This document shows, in pieces, positions 23,090-33,699 of a stretch of DNA of 64,000 nucleotides. Origin of the DNA: Cryptomeria japonica (lineage: Eukaryota > Streptophyta > Pinopsida > Cupressales > Cupressaceae); NCBI RefSeq assembly GCF_030272615.1, contig NC_081406.1, positions 238,874,422-238,938,421 of the forward strand, in the 5' to 3' direction. Numbering within the stretch: position 1 is the stretch's first letter; the number at the start of each line of letters is the position of its first letter. The notes under the pieces are model-generated. The model ran no database searches, was not told the DNA's origin, and saw only the letters and a list, made by a program, of their open reading frames with translations. Both the position numbers and the translations under genes were made by a program.

Positions 23090-23560
23090 ATATCTTCATC
23101 ATTCATCCATATCAATGAGTTGAAAGTAAATAGGAATAACAACAAAGCATCCACACAATAACAATAGATTTTTATGTGGAAAACTCAAACTGGAAAAAAC
23201 CACACCACAGTGAGAATTAAACTAACAATTTATAGTAATAGTTTTACAATAGACAATGCTTCCTACCAAAAAGAGCTTACTACGAACTTGCAAACTAAGA
23301 TGCACACAACCTCAGGCAAGATACAAAAAGAGACTTGCTCAGCTAAAGATCACTTCTTCAGGGCAAGATTCAAAACTGGTTTCATAAAGCAATAGGAATT
23401 ATAGATTGAACTGTATACAAAAAGCATCTATTAGAATATAGATAAAAGTTCTCTAAATATATTCACATGTATTCTCTATACACCTCTAAACCTTTGCTCT
23501 TACTACGCATCTACTGGTCCTTTCCTTCACTCTATGTAGCCATCTCTTATTCACGCACTC
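23090..23560 (-). repeat. LTR remnant in duplication copy 1
   Basis: On the minus strand it carries the block 'ggttttttccagtttgag' followed by 'ttttccaca' seen in the copia LTRs here. It has no coding part. The same remnant is at 31,620-32,090 in copy 2, so it was inserted before the duplication. Confidence 0.4.
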
Positions 23561-23583
23561 ACACCACTTCATCCTCTTTTATC

Positions 23584-24640
23584 GAGTAAAAGTACAAACC
23601 TGTGTCACAGTTTTATAAAGGAAAAGGCTAACACAACAATAACTGTTCAACTTCATCGCCATAAAAGTGTCATTTGCATTTTGAATTTGAAGATGATGTA
23701 AACTCATAAAATGTGTAAAATTTGTTGAAGTTTCAGTCTACTATTTTTTGAAAAAAGAAAATTCAATAATTTATATGTTTTTTTTAGCTTTAAAGTCCAT
23801 TTTTTATTGTTGAAAAACGCTGAAAAAAAAAGGGTTTAGTTCCCACTTCAAAAAAAATTTAAATCAATTTTTTTTTTCCGATTTTGATATCCGTTATAGA
23901 TCACATATTTATACAGTGCATGAAAAAAAAAATTGTTTTTGATGTATATTTTCTTTGTTTTAGCATTTGGAAGTCAAATACACCAGAATTTGACAGTTTT
24001 TGTCTCCCACCACAATTTGTCTATTCAATTTATGATAATCAAAAAACTAAAAATACCTTTTTGGAGAAGACTCTCTCTTCTAATGAAGCATATTTTTTTT
24101 CAAATTTGTTTGAAGTGATTCGTCAAAGTAGCCTGTTATCGAACAAAAGAATACCTAGTTGTAGTATTTTTAATTTTTTATATATTAAATGTAATCAAAA
24201 CATTAAAAAAAAAATATGAGTAGAATCGTGACTTTGATCTCTACAAAAGGGTATTTTTAATTTTTTTAATAAGTTTAATTTACCTATTGAATTTTGTTGT
24301 AGAAGTGACAAGTTTGAGAAAATCATCATTTTTATTTATGTGGCTGCCACTTGGCATTCCACATAGGTCATTCCAGCCGGAACTGTGAGGGCCGATGCGA
24401 CCAGTCGCTTGAACCACATATAGAAAAGAGTTATTTTTTCCATTAAAAAAACCAAAACAATCAAGTGCAAAAATAATAAGAGTTGTTTTTGGAAAAAAAA
24501 CTTCTTTTTTTCTCAAATAAAGTGACATTTTGGAGCGAGTAGGAAGATTATAAAGGGGCATATATTTCTAATTTTATAAAGGGGCAAAGATTTTGAATAT
24601 TTTTTTGGAAGGCGTCTACCTTTTCCAAGTATGTTATTTT
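23584..24640. mobile_element. TIR-type element relative, right end not found
   Basis: It starts GAGTAAAAGTACAAAC at the breakpoint of duplication copy 1, matching the left terminus of the TIR element at 7,848 ('ggtaaaagtacaaag', then a shared 'ttttataaagga'). Interior similarity continues, for example 'tcccaccac' in both (24,006 and 8,270). No inverted copy of the terminus is seen before 24,700, so the element is probably truncated; the right edge is a guess. Confidence 0.4.
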
Positions 24641-24819
24641 AAATTATTTTTTCAATCATGCTTAATTTACAATATTAGATGTTTTTTTGGAAATTAAATA
24701 TTTTTTAGATTAAATTTAAAACTTTATTTTATTATTCGTTAATTATGTTTCAATCGTTTATTTTTCAATTATGTTATCTTAAATTATTTTTTCAATTATT
24801 GTTATTAAATCATGTTATT

Positions 24820-25555
24820 AATGTTACTAAATCATGTTCGGTGTATATTGCATAGTCAAATGTAGAATCCAAGTAAACTTAATTTCTTACTCTTTAGATC
24901 ACTGCTCTTATTTCTTGAATGTTGTTTTTTCATTTTCTAAATTTTAAAAATTGGAGTTTAAGACAAATGATCTAAATGGATGAAATTTACACATGTTTCA
25001 TTTATTCAATTTAAAAAGTTTAAGATAACAAAATTATTTATACATTTTGTTTGTTAAGAACAAGAAAAAGTAGCTAGATATAACTTATTTACTATATGAG
25101 TAGATTAATTCTTATAAATTAACATACTTAAAATCTAACTAAATATTGAATTTGTAAAATATATTTAGACACTTTAATGAAATTGAGTATATATCCAACA
25201 CTATTTAGTACTGAATTATATTATATTTTATTTCCTAGTACTTGACTCAAATTCTCTATATATTAGGTAAGTGATTTCAAGCAATTAATGTTATTAAATC
25301 ACGTTCATATGTACATTGCATATAGTCAAATGTATCTAATTGAAGTATACTTAATTTCTTACTTTTTATCAATGCTCCTAAATTTTTTGAGCCTTATTTT
25401 TTCATTTTCTAAACTATAAAAATTGGACTTCAAGTCAAAGGATCTAAATGGATGAAATTTACACATGTTAAGTTTAAGAATGCAAAATTATTTATACATT
25501 TCACTAATTACATTTTTTATGTTAAGAATCGAGGAAAGGTAACTAGATATATAAC
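24820..25555. repeat. Two direct repeats of about 267 bases
   Basis: 24,820-25,086 and 25,287-25,555 are clearly related, with shared 'ggatgaaatttacacatgtt', 'tttttcattttctaaa' and 'ttatttatacattt'. The period is about 467 bases. AT-rich, no ORF. They lie upstream of the transposase-like gene and may be its non-coding end. Confidence 0.65.
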
Positions 25556-25704
25556 CTTTTTAGTTCAAAGCACTAAATTTTGAAGATTTGTATATTTGCA
25601 TATTTTGTTTTTAGGTTCAAAGCACAAAATTTTGAAGATCTGCATATTTGCATGTTTTTTTTTTAGGTTCAAAGCACAAAATTTTGAAGATCTAAATATT
25701 TTTT
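25556..25704 (+). repeat. Three tandem units of about 50 bases
   Basis: Each unit has a T-run, then 'aggttcaaagcacaaaat' followed by 'tttgaagat', then 'atttgcat' in the first two. Units start near 25,556, 25,608 and 25,656. The T-run plus AG looks like a repeated splice-acceptor signal, just before the transposase-like gene. Confidence 0.7.
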
Positions 25705-27219
25705 GCAATGGGGAATAAGAGAACTAGATAAAGGTTATATGATCGTAAAAGGGGCGATAAGATGAAAGTTCATACAAAATGTAGTCAACAACAATCTGTT
25801 GTTGTTCAAGATCAACCGGATGATATTCAAGAAACATCTACTTAGGTACGAGATGAAAAAAATATGGTATAGAAAATTTGATGGAAATGGATGAAGATAG
25901 TCCTTTCCATGAAATTTTGTTTAAAGATATGATAACTGAAAGCACATTAAAATTGCATTGTAAGAAATTGTGGGATGATTATTTTAAAAATAAGTCTATT
26001 ATTGGAAGAGCGCAATTATTTGCTAAGTTATTTAGGAAAAGGGAAATGAAACCTGTTTTGGAGTTGTTGGGTGTTGGTAATAAGAAAATTTCTCCTGATA
26101 CATTAGTAAAAGAAACCATAATTGAAAATTTACAAGAAGCTTTGAATTGTATTGATAACACAAGTTGAGGTGTTGATTTAAGTGTTGCACATAGAGCATT
26201 GATGACTATGATTACTAGTAAGGAATTTACTTGCAGAAAACAAGTTAATGCAATTTCTTACTTAATGCATGTATCTAGAAGAACTATTCAAAGATACATT
26301 AGGAAGAGAAATATGCTCGATGAAAGCATTGAAAAGAATTGGGTAAATATCTGTAGGGTTCCTAGAAAAGATAGAATTTTTGAAGATGTAAAAAGACGGG
26401 TCATTGAGAGATTTTGTCCTTGCTTTGTACGCATAAATAAGGTACATGAAACTTTTTGTTATCGAAATCATGTTGAATTTCATCTACACTCCCAATCATA
26501 TAAGAAGTTCATGGCAACAATTAATCCAAATCTAGTCATTCCTACAAGTACAAGACAATTTGTGAAGTCTATTTTATGTGATAAATTAGAAGATTCAGAT
26601 GAGTTCAAAATACAATGTATCAAAGGTGAATGCAATGATTGTGGATTTTTGAGTAAGTTTGTGTTGCAAACTGAGAATATTAATATTCATGCACTAGTTA
26701 TATAGAAGATATTTGAATATGAGACATACCAAAGTAAGTCAAGAACTAAATCCAAAAAAATTATGTTGAAAGAGAGTGAATTGCCCTACATTCAGTTTAT
26801 AGATAGATTTCGTAAAATGATATATCCACATATCCAAAATTGTTATGGTGCAATATGGTAGGCTAAACAGTTTCGTGATTCAAATAATTGTTTTCCACCA
26901 GGTTGTATTCTTTCAATTGTAGATTTCTTCGAGAACTATACATTTAGTCCTCACACAAAAATTCAAAGTCAATACTATCATTCCGATAAAGTTGCAATAT
27001 TTGTACAAGTTTTCTATAGACATGCACAATTTCATGTGGATGGTATAGAGAGTACTGAAAATGAACACATTATCATCAAGGAGGTTCATTTTTATATTAG
27101 TGATGACAGGTGTCATGATATGAGCTATGCAGCACATTGTTTTCGAATGTTTTTTGAAGATATTAAAGATCGTGGGATAGAATGTACACAAAATTGGATT
27201 TGGTCAGATGGATGTGCCG

Positions 27220-27342
27220 GTAAGTACATTAGATTTGAAATTGATTATTTAAGTTGATTTTTTTATTATATATGATTTGATTGTATATAACAAGTCAAAA
27301 TATTATATATATATATATATATATATATGTTATTCGTGTCAG
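27220..27342 (+). other. Intron 1 of the transposase-like gene
   Basis: GTAAGT donor and 'gtgtcag' acceptor, 123 bases, containing an (AT)n run of about 26 bases (27,303-27,328). Removal restores the SDGCAG-QFK reading. Confidence 0.7.
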
Positions 27343-27626
27343 GGCAATTTAAGTCTGCAAAAGCTTTTAACTGGTTATCCCTACAACATGCTCGACGTAG
27401 CATAAAGGTTTTGTGGAACTTCTTTGAGAGTGAACATGGAAAAGGAGAGCATGATGGAGCAGGAGCATGTGTGAAGCGTGCACTTCGCCAACATGAAATT
27501 CCAGGTAAATTCTCTTCATATTTGTGTACAGATTTAATTATCTTCATATTTGTGTACAGTTTTAATTCTCTTCATACATTAATATTTGTGATACAACTTA
27601 CAACAAGCGTTATTTCTGGGAAGTTG

Positions 27627-27630
<4 letters not shown>

Positions 27631-27699
<69 letters not shown>
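27631..27699. repeat. (TA)n microsatellite in intron 2
   Basis: About 69 bases of uninterrupted TA dinucleotide inside intron 2 (27,505-27,814) of the transposase-like gene. Confidence 0.95.
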
Positions 27700-27703
<4 letters not shown>

Positions 27704-28284
27704 TTTATTTTTTTCTTAAACATTCAAGTGTTCTTGAATTATTTTTCAAATTTGTGTGTATATATATGTGTGTGAAATGAACTAAAATTGACTAAATAAT
27801 TTTTGTATTATCAGATATTGATCGATCAAATCCTTATAATTGTCAATCAATTAATGGTATTAGAAGTTTTCATCAAGTCATGACTATGGGATTTAGCAAG
27901 CCTCTTGTTATTCTTGTTAGAGGAAAATCATGCTTTTGTGTTGATTGCATTGCAAACAACACAGATACTCATTGTTAAAATATTGCTAATGGATATGTTT
28001 TGCAATGGGAAATGAAAGAATTTTACACAATGTCTCCTTACGAAGATAGTGACATTATTAATATTCATGATCCTCTATATTCAGTTGATTATAAATGTGT
28101 TTCTGATTTAGTTGTTACAAGTGCGTGCATGCATATTTTATAAATTATATATGTACATGTACAATTTTTTAAATTCTTATTTAATTTAATATTGTTCAAA
28201 ATTATTTTTAAAATGTGTAATGAACTAATATTGCTTGAAATATATATGTACATGTGGTCTATTTTCACAGGTGATATTGCTTGA

Positions 28285-28987
28285 CCTCTTCTTTTTTTTT
28301 AATTAAAAAAAATTGCACCCCCAAAATATTTAAACAAAAATATTTATGCATGATGATTTTTTTTTTTTACCATATTTTTATTAAAAAAAATTCTAACGTA
28401 GGTACTAACATGCGTGCAAGCGGTACGCTCATATGAGTTTTTGTGCCTCATAAAGTGTGCCAATAAAAAATGACCCAAAAAAAATTCTAAGTTTCGATTT
28501 TGACGATTTGACAAGCGATTTAAGGGTTTTTGGGCCTTCTAAGTGCGATAGTGACCTTTTTGTGCCAAAGTGCCCATATTTTTCAGCTACCCCCAGATTT
28601 TGCCTCGATTTGTGTGCCCTCAGCTAAATTGACCCTTACAAGCAAAAAAAAATTGCCTCAAAAGTCTCTAATGCCCAAATTGTCAAATTATATATGAAAA
28701 TTCAAAGAATCGACCTCCTGAAGTCAACCGTGAGGTCCTTTTGTGCCCAAATTGCTCTAAAAAATAAGTGCCCCCTAGAACACAAAAAAAAAATGAATCT
28801 TCAAACCCTCACAGATCTGACCCCATGAATCAAAAATTGACAAACAAAAGGTCAATCTTGACTATTTCACACGTGTCAGATTCAATGGTGAGGTCCAAAT
28901 CAACCCAAATTACACAAAAGACCTGCTATAGGTAGAATCTTCCAATTTGAAGAACAAGAAAGCCTAAGGTCTGAAGCTCTAATACCG
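28285..28987 (-). other. Leader of a minus-strand LTR element, with primer site
   Basis: A non-coding stretch on the inner side of the LTR at 28,988-29,303. The primer site is at 28,976-28,987 on the minus strand, CGGTATTAGAGC, one base off the TGGTATTAGAGC of element B. The rest has many short 'tttgtgcc' or 'gtgccc' style phrases but no gag frame. The element is cut off at about 28,285, at the end of the transposase-like gene, and its 3' LTR is not present. Confidence 0.5.
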
Positions 28988-29303
28988 TGAAGAAATTGAG
29001 AAATACAACTTCAAAGATATTAAGAACACCTGCAAACAAAATACCTATCACAAGAGAAGAATGGAGGCAAAAACGCAATAATGGCTCTAAAGAAGAAGAT
29101 TATCATTCAGAAAGGGAATTCATGAAAAAGTACAATGCAATCCTTGTAAAGGGAGAATAGCAACCCTAAAGAAACCCTAAAGGGATAATGTAATTATTAA
29201 ATACCTACAATATTATTAAATGTCTAAGTTTAGCTTAAGCATAGAGGATAATAGACTAATAATTAAATAAATAGTTATTTGCTAATACATGATAACTCTA
29301 ACA
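28988..29303 (-). repeat. 5' LTR of a truncated minus-strand element
   Basis: On the minus strand it runs from TGTTAGAGTTATCATG (29,303) to 'aatttcttca' (28,988), 316 bases. It matches the LTR at 57,485-57,835. Its outer flank 'attac' (29,304-29,308) is also present at the unoccupied site in copy 1 (20,707-20,711), so the element entered copy 2, or its ancestor, at that point. Confidence 0.75.
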
Positions 29304-29967
29304 ATTACGAACTAAGCAAACCACTTATTTCAATTTAATAATTATCAATTATGATTTGCATTGCTTTTGATAAATAATTAAGTGAAATTTTTCATATTTT
29401 AAATCATTGTATGATCCATTATCACAAAGAAAAATTTAAAAAAACTTTTTCCATCTAATTTTGAATAAGAGTGATCCAAAATATTAAATAAAAAAATTAC
29501 ACCATATTCAACCAAAAAAAAAATTTAACCAATAAAATAGTTTTATAATTTATCTTATTAATGACTCAACTCCTTGATAGTAACTTAAGATTTAACTGAT
29601 CTAATAACCAATCATTATTTTCTTAAATTAATATTTTTTTGAAGCGTATTTTCGCTGTCTATTCTTTCCCCCTTGAATAAAGAAACGTCTAAGCGACAAT
29701 CTACCCATCGTATCTAGATAGCTTTACCGTACTTCTTTAGAAATGAAGAACGCGTGCCCCCTGGTTTGCAAAGCATAAAAGAACCAAGTAATGTATGTAA
29801 ACTGGTTGGCAACTGTGCAAAAACTTCCAGCAAACGGTTTTATGTTACACCCAAGCCCATCGTTTTATGGTGATTGCAAAAAGAATCCTACTTCTTCACC
29901 CCTGGTTTTCAAATTCGCAGAAAAAATGCCCACCGCTTTCGTCTTCTCTTCACTGTTGCCCTTCCTA

Positions 29968-29976
29968 CATATACAA
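29968..29976 (+). promoter_or_regulatory. TATA-like element of small gene copy 2
   Basis: Same 'catatacaa' and same distance (about 100 bases) to the ATG as in copy 1. Confidence 0.35.
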
Positions 29977-30074
29977 TTCGCCCACCCACTTCATTCCCAA
30001 CTCCAACTACTGTGCATTAATCTCATACTCCATCCTCTTTTGGGTCTGCCATTGTTTTGTCTTCGGGTGTTCAC

Positions 30075-30284
30075 ATGGATCTTGCAACCGACGTCTTCAT
30101 TCCGGAGGACTATGTTAGAAGCCGCCAAGCAAGAAAAATGTCGGCCAAGCAGCAGGTGAAAACCTCTACGAAAGTTTCAGATGCTCACAACACTGTTCCA
30201 TTTGGAGAGAAGAATGAGAAGTCTCATGGGATGTCCGGCGGCTTCAACAAGGAGGAAATAATTTTTACTTGCTTCACTCCGTAG
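30075..30284 (+). CDS. Unrecognised 69-residue protein, copy 2
   Basis: Intact 69-codon frame with the same start and stop context as copy 1. It differs from copy 1 at four residues (D37A, N51H, C54S and K61E by my count). All four are single base changes that alter the amino acid; I see no silent difference within the coding region. In its differences from copy 1 it agrees with copy 3 at A37, H51 and E61, so copy 2 keeps the ancestral state there and copy 1 is the more derived. Single exon, no signal peptide or membrane segment. Function unknown. Confidence 0.7.
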   Translation: MDLATDVFIPEDYVRSRQARKMSAKQQVKTSTKVSDAHNTVPFGEKNEKSHGMSGGFNKEEIIFTCFTP

Positions 30285-31619
30285 GGCAATATTTTTAATT
30301 CATCATCATTTTGCTTTCCCCGTATAGCTTACGATGATCTCGAATTTCATCGCGAGTCCATACAAATATTTTTGTAGTTAGGGCATTCAGTTGAAGAGAT
30401 TCAGAGAGAAAAGACTTGTATTAATTTAAGAAGAAATCTAATTGTGATAAACACATTTAAGATTAACATGGTTTTGTATGTGTTATGTTAGCATTGAATA
30501 ATTTTACAACTATGCATCCAACTATGAGTAGTTTAAATATTTTGATTTTAGTGTATAACTTATCAAATATATGGACAAGTGAATAAGTGGAGATCTTTTT
30601 TGTGGGTTCAAAATTATGGTTAAAGAAAGGTGGTGCATGTGGACTCCTAGTTGTAGAATACCACCAACGACCACATGTTCATATTGACTTGTTTTCAAAT
30701 GTGAAGATGTTTAATCAGCACTACTCCACACTCAACTCCCATGCCTCCACATTTAGTAAGTGTGCCTCCATATTTGTGTATTGGGTGATTAGATATGAAA
30801 CAATATTGTCTTTAATGTTGTAGTACACATCATTAAACAGTTCACCATAAACTATCTTATTCCTTAGATCTTACCTACAGTTGTTCACTTTCAGTCTACT
30901 TATTTCATCATTTTGAAGGAATTCAACAAAGATAGTGTGGAGATTAAAGTTGATTTAGAGACTTGACGGGGTCATAACTTTTGACTCAGTTGTTCGATTG
31001 AGCTGAAATTTTAGGAGGAAGTGTATCATGACAAAAAAAAATGATTCTTTCATCTGGGGCTTCAAAAAGAGCATTTTCTTTTTTTTTTTGAGATTTTCAG
31101 AAGTTCTTTTTTTAGTTATTTTTTAACTCGTGATCTTCATTAAGTTAGAAAGTTGGCAATTTGTGCCAAAATAATATTTTTTTAGATATTTAGAATATTT
31201 CATGATTTTTGGGATAGATTTAAAAATTACCAAAAATGGGAAATTTCAAATTTTATAAAAATCTACCAAATAAGGGAACTTGTTGGTTTGCTGTTAAAAT
31301 GGGCTTATTTTTTATTGTAATGGTAGAATGGTTGGCGATTGTAGAAAAGGAATAGCGAAGTAAAATTGATCCATTCTTGGGTGTTTTCATGCTTCATTAA
31401 TGGTGTTGTTTATGTTCTAATTAGCTACATCACATGTTACATAATGTGGAGGCTTTCGTGACCATGTTCATTGCACTCACTCATATGGCTTTGAATGGAA
31501 GGTGAGATCATCATACCTCACTAAAACAATAACCAAACTAGCTTTTGTTCTTTTGCTCATTTCTTCTCTATTTTATATGTTGAGCATTGTCGGATCAATT
31601 AAAGTGATTCTATATTCAT

Positions 31620-32090
31620 AATTCACCCATATCAATGAGTTGAAAGTAAATAGGAATAACAACAAAATCATCCACACAATAACAATAGATTTTTTATGTG
31701 GAAAACCCAAACTAGAAAAAACCACGGTGAGAATTAAACTCATAATTTATAGTAATAGTTTTACAATAGACAAAGCTTCCTACCAAAAAAAGCTTACAAC
31801 AAAATTACAAACTGAGATGCACACAACCTCAGGCAAGATACAAAAAGAGACTTGCTCAGCTGAAGATCACTTCTTTAGGGCAAGATTCAAAATTGGCTTC
31901 ATAAAGCAATAGGATTATAGATTGAACTGTATACAAAAAGCATCTATTAGAATACAGATAGAAGTTCTCTAAATATATTCATCTATCTTCTCTATACACC
32001 TCTAAACCTTTTCTCTTACTACGCATCTACTGGTCACTTACTTCACTCTATGTATCCATCTCTTATTCACGCACTCACACCACTTCATCT
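31620..32090 (-). repeat. LTR remnant in duplication copy 2
   Basis: Counterpart of 23,090-23,560, carrying the same 'ggttttttctagtttgggt' type block on the minus strand and the same truncated extent. Confidence 0.4.
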
Positions 32091-32104
32091 TCTTTTATCG
32101 TCCA

Positions 32105-32723
32105 TATCTAACATATCCAATCCACTCAATATATATCATTCAGAGCTAAAAACAACCAATGCTAGGTCAGTGAAAAGAGTATGTGATGTGTTCGTAGAAT
32201 TGACCCAAAAATGTATTATCTAGAAGATAAAAAGGATGTGCACAAAGTCGGCACTCCCTCCAAATTATATCAAAAACATTTTACACCCAACTGCTCGGAC
32301 CCAAAATGCATAAACCGATACAAAAACTTGTTTTGTACATCACACTATTTAATCTGGACTAAAAAAATTAAAGCGGTTCATCCAAGAGAACATAACATCT
32401 ATCTCATCAAAATAGAAACTTATAATCTCATGAGACATATTTGGTACAAATACTTATTCCACACCACGATTAGTATTACCGGACTAGGTGAAGAACACCA
32501 ATCCTCTAGAAACATATTGAAATATTATTTTATATCTTCTCATCAACACAATGTGAACCTATGGATAGTTTTGCATCATAATATCAAGAGAAAAAACATC
32601 TGAACCACCAACTGTACATCAACTGAGCCTATCCAAAATCCGGATCACCAATAACAATCGAGGCAATATGCAATTGACAGAGGTTTGACATCAATGACAA
32701 CAATGACATCCATATGTGTAACA
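32105..32723 (-). repeat. 3' LTR fragment of element C
   Basis: The minus strand starts TGTTACACATATGGATGTCA (32,723), directly after the polypurine tract 'caaaggaggatat' (32,724-32,736). The start resembles the element A LTR (TGTTAGAC, then 'gtcattgatgtcaaac'). The far end was not found; about 0.5-0.6 kb remains, against about 1.23 kb in family A, so it is truncated. Confidence 0.5.
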
Positions 32724-32736
32724 ATATCCTCCTTTG

Positions 32737-33157
32737 TCATTGATGGAAAAATAAAAGATATTCTCTCTCTCCCCCTATCAACATTTCTCCCCTTTTGACA
32801 ATAATGGCAAAGGGTAAACACCTTAAAAACATACAAAATCAAAACTACAACCTTCTTCAACATAATAATTTAGAAAACAGATGAGAAAAGAGAAATGCAA
32901 ATCAAACATTTCTTGGCCTTGTATAGATTCTTCAAACCAATGACATATGAGTTCCAGGCATACATAGTAGTAGACAACATCCCATTCTAAGATTCTCAAT
33001 CAACACATAAATTTAATGCAACATCAAAGATATCAACATTAAACACATTTTTTTGAACTTTTTCTGCATCAACCAGTAATCTAAGAAATAGGGGCAATTG
33101 TAATTCTATGGCATCTTTAAGTCCACAAAATAATTTCACAAAGCCTTATCTTTGCTT
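32737..33157 (-). other. 3' untranslated part of element C
   Basis: On the minus strand this is the stretch between the C ORF stop and the polypurine tract, with a second purine run 'tcaaaaggggagaaatg' (about 32,787-32,803) and 'atagggggagagagag'. The double-tract pattern matches element A. Decayed coding sequence related to the family end (ELQLPLFLRLLVDA, near 33,080) lies at the upper edge. Confidence 0.4.
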
Positions 33158-33540
33158 CTATCTCATGGCCCACCGGGAATGAAAATCCTGAGCCTTAGCT
33201 CTAATGGCACTGTTTGCATCTTTGTAAATATTGAAGGAAAGGGACAACTCTGTAAGTTGAGACTCAATAGAATCTATCTTATATTTGAATTTTTTTGTAG
33301 TTGCAAGCCATCTTAGATAGTATTTGTACAGATGAGATGTGGTGTCCAACATCTTTCTGAAATTTATCAAATTTAACTCAAGATCATGGTGTGCCTTTAG
33401 GCACCTTTCAATCATTTTCATTGATGCATTACCTTCAATGCAAGGCTCACTGGATTCACTTTCTTCTATGGAGACTATGGTCATCCTCTTAATCAACAAT
33501 TCTATCAATACCTCTAGGAGAAAATTAGCAACATTCTAAG
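33158..33540 (-). pseudogene. Element C unknown ORF, C-terminal fragment
   Basis: An open minus-strand frame of about 116 codons, helical and rich in Leu, Lys and Ser. Its key segment, TSHLYKYYLRWLATTKKF followed by KYKIDSIESQLTELSLSF, matches the C-terminal part of the element A ORF (ASRIYRYCISWSIVAVKH, then KIDVIEDYLTSLGKSF), and it sits in the same position relative to polypurine tract and LTR. It is cut off at about 33,540-33,700 by gypsy-type sequence. It is the third copy of the unknown family in this window. Function unknown. Confidence 0.55.
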
Positions 33541-33699
33541 GAGCAAGAATGTTTCAGAGAAAATGTGTAGCACAAGCTTGCTCAATAGTGTCTCGATCAT
33601 AAGACAGAATAATGAGATACAACTCACCAACTCTTTTTAAAACAATCAAGATTTGAGAGCATCTCAAGAACTTTGTTTTCATCAAATGTACCTTAAGGG

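Larger units (their letters stand above)
20707..23583 (+). repeat. Segmental duplication, copy 1
   Basis: About 2.88 kb aligns nearly base for base with 29,304-32,104 in the same orientation. It includes the 69-codon gene, its upstream and downstream flanks and an LTR remnant. The left edge is the 'attacgaactaagc' junction. The right edge is 'ttttatcg', where a TIR-type element starts in this copy but not in copy 2. Differences are scattered substitutions and small indels, for example about 25 bases near 23,040-23,080 absent from copy 2. Confidence 0.8.
25881..28284 (+). pseudogene. Transposase-like gene with three introns, superfamily not assigned
   Basis: Four exons in one frame: 25,881-27,219, 27,343-27,504, 27,815-28,120 and 28,271-28,284. 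Splicing joins SDGCAG to QFKSAKAFNWLS across intron 1, and all three introns have GT-AG ends. The protein has a helix-turn-helix-like segment (VSRRTIQRYIRKRN, about residue 140), a Cys-rich patch (CIKGECNDCG), and three conserved-looking acidic blocks: FHVDGIES, WSDGCAGQF and FFESEHGKGEHDGAG. That spacing suggests an RNase-H-like DDE/D catalytic core, but the superfamily is not one I can name with confidence. Three in-frame stops in exon 1 (26,166, 26,703 and about 26,860) and one in exon 3 (27,976) show it is inactive. No terminal inverted repeats could be placed. A host gene of transposon origin is an alternative. Confidence 0.55.
29304..32104 (+). repeat. Segmental duplication, copy 2
   Basis: Second copy of the 20,707-23,583 segment, in direct orientation about 8.6 kb away. 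It contains the small gene, its conserved flanks and the LTR remnant. Its right end reads 'cttttatcgtccatat'; copy 1 has the TIR-type element at that point. Confidence 0.8.

Noticed and set aside
27327..27719. Frame containing a repeated Tyr-Ile stretch
   Set aside because: The frame reads through the (TA)n microsatellite of intron 2; it is not protein-coding beyond the exon.
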